From SVEL01 sp045123575 (GTDB taxonomy: Bacteria > Bacillota > Clostridia > Lachnospirales > Lachnospiraceae): a stretch of DNA of 57,513 nt. The first letter of the stretch is position 1. The number at the start of each line of letters is the position of its first letter. Made by a program: the position numbers and the translations under genes. The stretch covers positions 1 through 57,513 of the forward strand of contig JBGVKG010000059.1 in the NCBI GenBank assembly GCA_045123575.1, read 5' to 3'. Of this stretch, positions 53,673 through 57,513 are shown piece by piece. The notes beneath the pieces are model-generated. The model saw only the letters and a list, made by a program, of their open reading frames with translations, had not been told where the DNA came from and did not search any database.

Positions 53673-53819
53673 CTATATCTCTTTTTTCTTTACAGTTCCT
53701 AATTCGTATTCCATCTCCTCCCCTGCTAATGCCCTGTAGATAAACCATAGTGTATTGCGGTGGCTTATCCTTTCATCTCCACACATCATTTTGTTTTTTT
53801 CTTTGTTATCCTCGTTCAT
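53673..53819 (-). CDS. Small 48-residue protein
   Basis: ATG 53819 follows AAAGGAGTTAGCTT, a strong ribosome binding site. The product starts MNEDNKEKNKMMCGDERISH, is charged and has no membrane segment; Cys13 is its only cysteine. It sits 37 bases after the transglutaminase membrane protein, so it would be the third gene of that unit. I do not recognise it; codon use and RBS argue that it is real. Confidence 0.6.
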   Translation of the reverse strand: MNEDNKEKNKMMCGDERISHRNTLWFIYRALAGEEMEYELGTVKKKEI

Positions 53820-53856
53820 AAGCTAACTCCTTTCTATTGTTTTACTATGCGTATCA

Positions 53857-55506
53857 TTACATTCTTTTGCTATATACCATTACTAACACTGCCCCTCCTA
53901 TAGCTGCGCAAATAGCTGATATCAATACCGTTACCCATATCTTATTGTTTATTGACTCTTCATTATCAGGCGCCATAGAGACTTCCTCTGATATGATATA
54001 TGTAGTTGTCGCCTCTTCACTAGTCGCTTCTGTGATGATATCTACGCTCGTTGTCTCTTCTTCACCTTCAGACTGTTCAACCGTAATGGTTTCTAATGTT
54101 GCCTCCGTTTCCATATTTGTTGTAACAGTTTCTGTTGTAGTTTCTGTTACATTTTCTGTATTCTTTTCGCTAAGCTTCTCTGTTGTAGTTTGAGTTGTAG
54201 CCTGTGTTGTGTTCTGTGTAGCCTTTTGTGTAGTTCCAGTTGTTCCATTTCCAGTGCCACTGTTTGCACCTGAACCACTATTATAAGCCTTAGACGATAT
54301 GGTCAGATGTGTTTTATTTGATCTGGCATTTGTTCCACTAAGCAACCATTTATAGTTTATATAGCTAACCTGGTCTCCCCAAGTAGCATCTACCCAGTAA
54401 AGCTTTCCATCTAGCTTAACTGCATTCCAGGCATGACTGGTATTAGCTACCACATAACACTCTATACCCAACTCCTCCATGATGAGCTGAAATGCTGTTG
54501 CATACCCTTCACATACTGTATTCTTAGTTACCAGTGCTGAGTAAGCCGAATGATTTTTAAGAGAATGATCATATTTCACATTATTGCACAACCACTCATA
54601 GGCTCCCTTTATCTGTTGATATGTTGTTTTCCCTTTAAGGCTGTCAGCTATCTTCTTTACAGCTGCTCTCGCCTCTTTTATCTGAGCCTCTGTTCCGTGA
54701 ATATCTGGAAATGACTCCGCTTGTATATTTATATTACCAAGGCTTTCATCACACCATCTGTATGAATTTTTCAATATATAATTTCTATAACTTGCTGATA
54801 CACCATTTACATATAAAGTTTTGTATTTTTCTTCATAATACTCAGCCAATGTTGCCATATCTTTACCTATAAAATTAAACTCAACAGCACTATTGCCCTT
54901 ATCAAACCAGGTATCTATAGCTTTCTTTCCTTCTGCCTCAGATGTGGCATATACATAGCCTCTAGCCTTGTAATATTCTACCTCCTCGTAATAAACATTG
55001 CCTTCGTAGCAATATATAATAGTTCCGTCTGCCATTCTTTTCGAACCTGACATATTGTACTCTTTATACTGCTTGGCTACTTCCTTAGCATATGTCTCTT
55101 TACCATCCAGTATCTGTCCCTTCCAAAACCAAATATATGTACCATCATCCATCCCATATCCACCAGATGCCTCTTTCTCTGTTACATATGCTCTGACAGC
55201 CTCTTCTTCTGTATCGTATATCTTGTTTACACCATACCAAAGAACAGTTCCATCATTCATGGTAGCCAACTTGCCTACATCATCATACCTGACTCCTTGT
55301 ACCTTCGCCTGCCAATACTCATACTCTGAAACCTGCTCATCATCTACAAAATAATACCAAACACCATTGAACATCATTTTGTCAGTTGCTGCCTGCGTTG
55401 TATTCACATTTACATTCAAGACAACCATTATGGCCACATATATTATGAGCATCGCCTTAACTACATATGAAGTTGTGAACTTACTAAATAATCTTTTTTC
55501 CTTCAT
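53857..55506 (-). CDS. Membrane-anchored transglutaminase-like surface protein
   Basis: 549 residues. N-terminal signal/membrane segment, then three ~35-residue repeats of the form M-x-D-G-T-x-x-x-W-Y-x-G (about 82-190), then a transglutaminase core with Cys332 (NTVCEGYATAF), His358 (TSHAWNAVKL) and Asp373 (WVDATWGD), then a ~110-residue Thr/Glu-rich stalk and a C-terminal membrane helix (VTVLISAICAAIGGAVLVMV) with a basic end. The triad is intact, so protease or cross-linking activity outside the cell is possible. GGAGG before the start. 44 bases after the transglutaminase lipoprotein; both under motif copy A. Confidence 0.88.
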   Translation of the reverse strand: MKEKRLFSKFTTSYVVKAMLIIYVAIMVVLNVNVNTTQAATDKMMFNGVWYYFVDDEQVSEYEYWQAKVQGVRYDDVGKLATMNDGTVLWYGVNKIYDTEEEAVRAYVTEKEASGGYGMDDGTYIWFWKGQILDGKETYAKEVAKQYKEYNMSGSKRMADGTIIYCYEGNVYYEEVEYYKARGYVYATSEAEGKKAIDTWFDKGNSAVEFNFIGKDMATLAEYYEEKYKTLYVNGVSASYRNYILKNSYRWCDESLGNINIQAESFPDIHGTEAQIKEARAAVKKIADSLKGKTTYQQIKGAYEWLCNNVKYDHSLKNHSAYSALVTKNTVCEGYATAFQLIMEELGIECYVVANTSHAWNAVKLDGKLYWVDATWGDQVSYINYKWLLSGTNARSNKTHLTISSKAYNSGSGANSGTGNGTTGTTQKATQNTTQATTQTTTEKLSEKNTENVTETTTETVTTNMETEATLETITVEQSEGEEETTSVDIITEATSEEATTTYIISEEVSMAPDNEESINNKIWVTVLISAICAAIGGAVLVMVYSKRM

Positions 55507-55550
55507 AACTTTTCCTCCATTTATGCTATCGTATTTCTCTGTTCTATCTT

Positions 55551-56483
55551 CTATTTAACTACATATACATATGCTGACTCGCCTTCATATTTATTTGAGA
55601 GCTGTCCCCATTTCCATCCATAAACTGTTGTTTCCATAACGAAGTACTTCACGCCGTCTACTGTAAAGTGTGTACCCACTTCATTATCTGCACCAGCTAT
55701 ACCCACCATGATATGACCTGGATAATATATGATTGCTACTCCATAACCTAACTCCTTAAGCATAGTTGCAAGTAATATTGATGAATCTTCACAGTCGCCA
55801 GCACCTTCCATTAAAGTCTCAATAGGATACTTTGGATAATCTGCTGCCTGAGCCTTAGAATCCTTATCATACTGATATGGTATGCTCTGCACAAATGCTA
55901 CTAGCTCAAACAATGCTTCTCTATCAGAATAGCCACTTGCCTTTGCTGTATTTACGATGCTTGTTGCTAATGACTTACATATTGATGCATTCCAAGCATC
56001 ATTGATATAGTAATGATAATCTGCTGGCTGATAATATCTATCTAATGAAGAGTAGTGCTCATACATCTCATTCCATGCTGGGTAATCCCATGTCCATGTA
56101 CTATTTCTTGAATAGCTACCCCACTTAAATGATACGTTTGTATAATTGTAAGTAGTTGCTTTAAAGTTTGGCTTTCTAGTATCTGCATTTACAACATTTG
56201 TAACCTTATTTGAAGAATTGTCTGTTGTATTTGTTGCATTTGTTTTATTTGTTGACTCCTCTGTGCTCTTTTCTGTTTGTTTCTTTCTAATACTTTCCCA
56301 GAATCTATCCACTGCACTCTGTGATGACTCTTCATCGTTGCTGTAGTCTGAGTAGTAGCTCTGTGAAAATGAATTGTCTATTTCAGTATATCCACCATCA
56401 TTAAAAAGTGAACTACATCCTACTGATGCCACTGCTAATGTTCCTATAACTGTTGCCATTCCTAATAACTTAATCTTTCTCAT
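55551..56483 (-). CDS. Transglutaminase-fold lipoprotein
   Basis: 310 residues. Lipobox SVGC (Cys23), Ser/Thr/Asn-rich linker to about 110, then a transglutaminase-like (BTLCP/TgpA-type) domain with Cys231 in GAGDCEDSSIL and His257 in YYPGHIMV; the third position appears as METT (Glu284) rather than Asp. Likely a surface protease or amidase-like enzyme. GGAGG before the start. First gene of a unit with the membrane-anchored transglutaminase and the small protein, driven by motif copy A. Confidence 0.87.
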   Translation of the reverse strand: MRKIKLLGMATVIGTLAVASVGCSSLFNDGGYTEIDNSFSQSYYSDYSNDEESSQSAVDRFWESIRKKQTEKSTEESTNKTNATNTTDNSSNKVTNVVNADTRKPNFKATTYNYTNVSFKWGSYSRNSTWTWDYPAWNEMYEHYSSLDRYYQPADYHYYINDAWNASICKSLATSIVNTAKASGYSDREALFELVAFVQSIPYQYDKDSKAQAADYPKYPIETLMEGAGDCEDSSILLATMLKELGYGVAIIYYPGHIMVGIAGADNEVGTHFTVDGVKYFVMETTVYGWKWGQLSNKYEGESAYVYVVK

Positions 56484-56542
56484 ATTGATTACCTCCGTAT
56501 CTTTCTCTATTGTTAAGCTTGTTTCTTTTGCTTTTGTAGGTC

Positions 56543-56572
56543 ATAGATACACGAGGTTTTAATTTGGTTTTA
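56543..56572 (-). promoter_or_regulatory. ECF-type promoter motif, copy A
   Basis: Minus strand: TAAAACC (56566-56572), 16-bp spacer, TATCTAT (56543-56549), long A/T tract upstream. The -35 flank AAAATTAATAAAACCAAA is identical to copy B. Confidence 0.75.
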
Positions 56573-56728
56573 TTAATTTTATTTTTTTTCGAAAATTTTT
56601 AGATTTATTTTTCTTTAAGTATAATTTGTTACTTTCTTTAATCACTTCAATGCTTTCTGCATAGTTTTTATTTCCCAAAGTAACACTATATATCATATAA
56701 TCTATCTATTATTATAGGAGGTAAAACT

Positions 56729-57019
56729 ATGGTTAGTGGATTAGGTACTAGACTTCAAGAACAGCGACAGCTCTTAAAGCTTTCTCAAAAAGAAGTTGCC
56801 AAAGCTATAGGTGTGTCCCCTTCCGTAGTTTCCAATTACGAGAGTGGCGAACGAACACCTAGTGTAGAATGTCTTATGGCTCTGGCAGGTCTCTACAGAT
56901 GCTCAACTGACTATCTGTTAGGCATAGACAAGACCAATTGTTCTTCTTACATTGACACCACAAACTTAAGCCCTGAACAGCACAAATTGCTGTCTGCTTT
57001 TCTAGAAAGCATAAAATAG
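56729..57019 (+). CDS. XRE-family transcriptional regulator
   Basis: 96 residues: a Cro/C1 helix-turn-helix (LSQKEVAKAIGVSPSVVSNY, ESGERTPSVECLMALAGLY) with the usual CSTDYLLG end and a short helical tail. GGAGG well placed. Divergent from the surface cluster and followed by a terminator whose stem contains its stop codon. Its upstream region (56573-56728) contains GTTACTTT...AAAGTAAC and ATGC-N5-GCAT palindromes; the second also occurs in the -35 region of sigma-LRR copy 1, so it may regulate the cluster. Confidence 0.88.
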   Translation: MVSGLGTRLQEQRQLLKLSQKEVAKAIGVSPSVVSNYESGERTPSVECLMALAGLYRCSTDYLLGIDKTNCSSYIDTTNLSPEQHKLLSAFLESIK

Positions 57020-57060
57020 GTATATGCATTATCGCTATGATACGCATATACCTATTTTTT
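57016..57060 (+). terminator. Terminator of the XRE gene
   Basis: ATAGGTATATGC pairs with GCATATACCTAT, followed by six T. The TAG stop is inside the 5' arm. The small gene on the other strand ends in the T tract. Confidence 0.85.
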
Positions 57061-57217
57061 AGACCATACTCTCCCTTGCATCCTTTAACAAATGATGTAT
57101 CGCCTTAACTGCATTAATAATTGTTGTATCCTGTTTTTGCATATATAAGTCATTTTCTAACAGCATCGCAATGCTCTTTGCTTCGTCTACCAGTTCAGTT
57201 GCTTTTTCAATATCCAT
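57059..57217 (-). CDS. Small 52-residue helical protein
   Basis: Starts MDIEKATELVDEAKSIAMLL at ATG 57217, preceded by GTGAGGTAAAGCAA. The product is amphipathic, all-helical in appearance and ends HHLLKDARESMV. Its main support is the upstream motif copy C with correct spacing and orientation, about 55 bases before the start. Not recognised; as a small helical protein in the same regulon it could bind the sigma domains or the XRE protein. Confidence 0.6.
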   Translation of the reverse strand: MDIEKATELVDEAKSIAMLLENDLYMQKQDTTIINAVKAIHHLLKDARESMV

Positions 57218-57271
57218 TTGCTTTACCTCACTTTCGTTTTATTTCTGTCGTTTTATTTCTGCGTATAGTAT

Positions 57272-57301
57272 ATAGACGTATGAGGTCGACATTTGGTTTT
57301 A
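57272..57301 (-). promoter_or_regulatory. ECF-type promoter motif, copy C
   Basis: Minus strand: TAAAACC (57295-57301), 16-bp spacer, CGTCTAT (57272-57278), A/T-rich upstream. Faces the 52-residue gene. Confidence 0.75.
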
Positions 57302-57354
57302 TTATTAATAAAAATTCTGGTTTGTGCGCGCAAGCAATGAGCCATGCGCAGACG

Positions 57355-57412
57355 AGAACATAAAAACCACCAGATAAGAGTTTACTCTTAATCGGGTGGT
57401 TTTCTATGTTCT
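57355..57412. terminator. Long bidirectional terminator-like hairpin
   Basis: AGAACATA-AAAACCACC pairs with GGTGGTTTT-C-TATGTTCT, with an inner TAAGAG...CTCTTA. It probably ends a transcript from either side; no gene on the plus strand precedes it closely. Confidence 0.7.
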
Positions 57413-57442
57413 TGGATGTATACGGCGAATGCCGCGAATTAG

Positions 57443-57482
57443 TTTGGAGGAAACGATGCTATGCATCGGATGAGGCTCCAAA
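57443..57482 (+). ncRNA. Two-stem structured element, second member
   Basis: TTTGGAG (57443-57449) pairs with CTCCAAA (57476-57482), inner CGATGC/GCATCG with a TAT loop. Flanks AGTTTGGAGGAA and GAGGCTCCAAACA match the hrcA-leader element with compensating differences. The downstream gene lies beyond the window. Confidence 0.6.
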
Positions 57483-57513
57483 CATCAGCGAGCTAAAAGT
57501 CAGTTGTTTTGCA

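Noticed and set aside
5386..57436. Short motif like TACGRCGAATGCYGCGA near 5388, near 57422 and partly at position 3
   Set aside because: Only about 17 bases with two copies and a fragment in 57 kb; too little to call a repeat family.

Overview
The window is AT-rich, mostly minus-strand coding DNA from a member of the Firmicutes, most likely a gut or rumen Lachnospiraceae. The evidence is the gene set: glycogen phosphorylase, indolepyruvate oxidoreductase with two phenylacetate-CoA ligases, GlnRS, a CotH-like kinase and DUF2225/DUF6062-type proteins. It is also the regulation: a T-box, CIRCE boxes, sigma-A promoters with 17-bp spacers, and strong GGAGG ribosome binding sites. I cannot name a species. 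No rRNA, tRNA, CRISPR array, insertion sequence or prophage was recognised.

Layout. 1-7 kb: glgP, an oligo-1,6-glucosidase with a divergent AraC regulator, a lipoprotein and an AEC-family permease. 7-10.6 kb: thrS behind a threonine T-box, and a TauE/SafE permease. 10.6-11.9 kb: a two-gene toxin-antitoxin-like module (DUF3990 ART-like protein plus XRE protein) whose promoter is covered by a perfect palindrome. 12-14.2 kb: two CobW-type P-loop proteins, one with a His/Cys-rich metal-binding repeat. 14.2-21 kb: a GGDEF-EAL protein, guaB, a small membrane protein and a CotH-like protein. 21-23 kb: groES-groEL under CIRCE. 23-30 kb: an OGG1-like glycosylase, a HAD phosphatase, a frameshifted small acidic protein, two zinc-ribbon proteins, glnS and an amidohydrolase. 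30-35.7 kb: ACT protein, paaK, iorB, iorA and paaK, an arylpyruvate/arylacetate module. 35.8-36.4 kb: a 611-bp intergenic palindrome. 36.4-38.1 kb: two related secreted proteins, one with an amber codon in its signal peptide. 38.1-43.2 kb: hrcA-grpE-dnaK-dnaJ under CIRCE. 43.2-44.3 kb: a PD-(D/E)XK nuclease/transposase-family protein.

44.5-57.3 kb is the most unusual part. Two long proteins each fuse an N-terminal ECF sigma factor (sigma2 and sigma4) through one membrane segment to an extracellular array of 23-residue leucine-rich repeats. The same ectodomain occurs alone as a lipoprotein. Around them lie a Big2-like lipoprotein, a Thr-rich lipoprotein, two transglutaminase-fold surface proteins, a membrane protein, an XRE regulator and two tiny genes. 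Four transcription units in this cluster share a promoter-like motif, TAAAACC-N16-YRTCYAT, with an identical 16-bp spacer each time; its form is typical of ECF-sigma promoters. Both sigma genes instead have sigma-A promoters. I infer a membrane-tethered sigma-factor signalling system controlling a surface-protein regulon.

Several non-coding structures recur. A tandem-capable hairpin repeat (10-bp stem, GAA loop) sits downstream of thrS, groEL, iorA and cobW. A two-stem element with compensatory base changes occurs in the hrcA leader and at the right end of the window.
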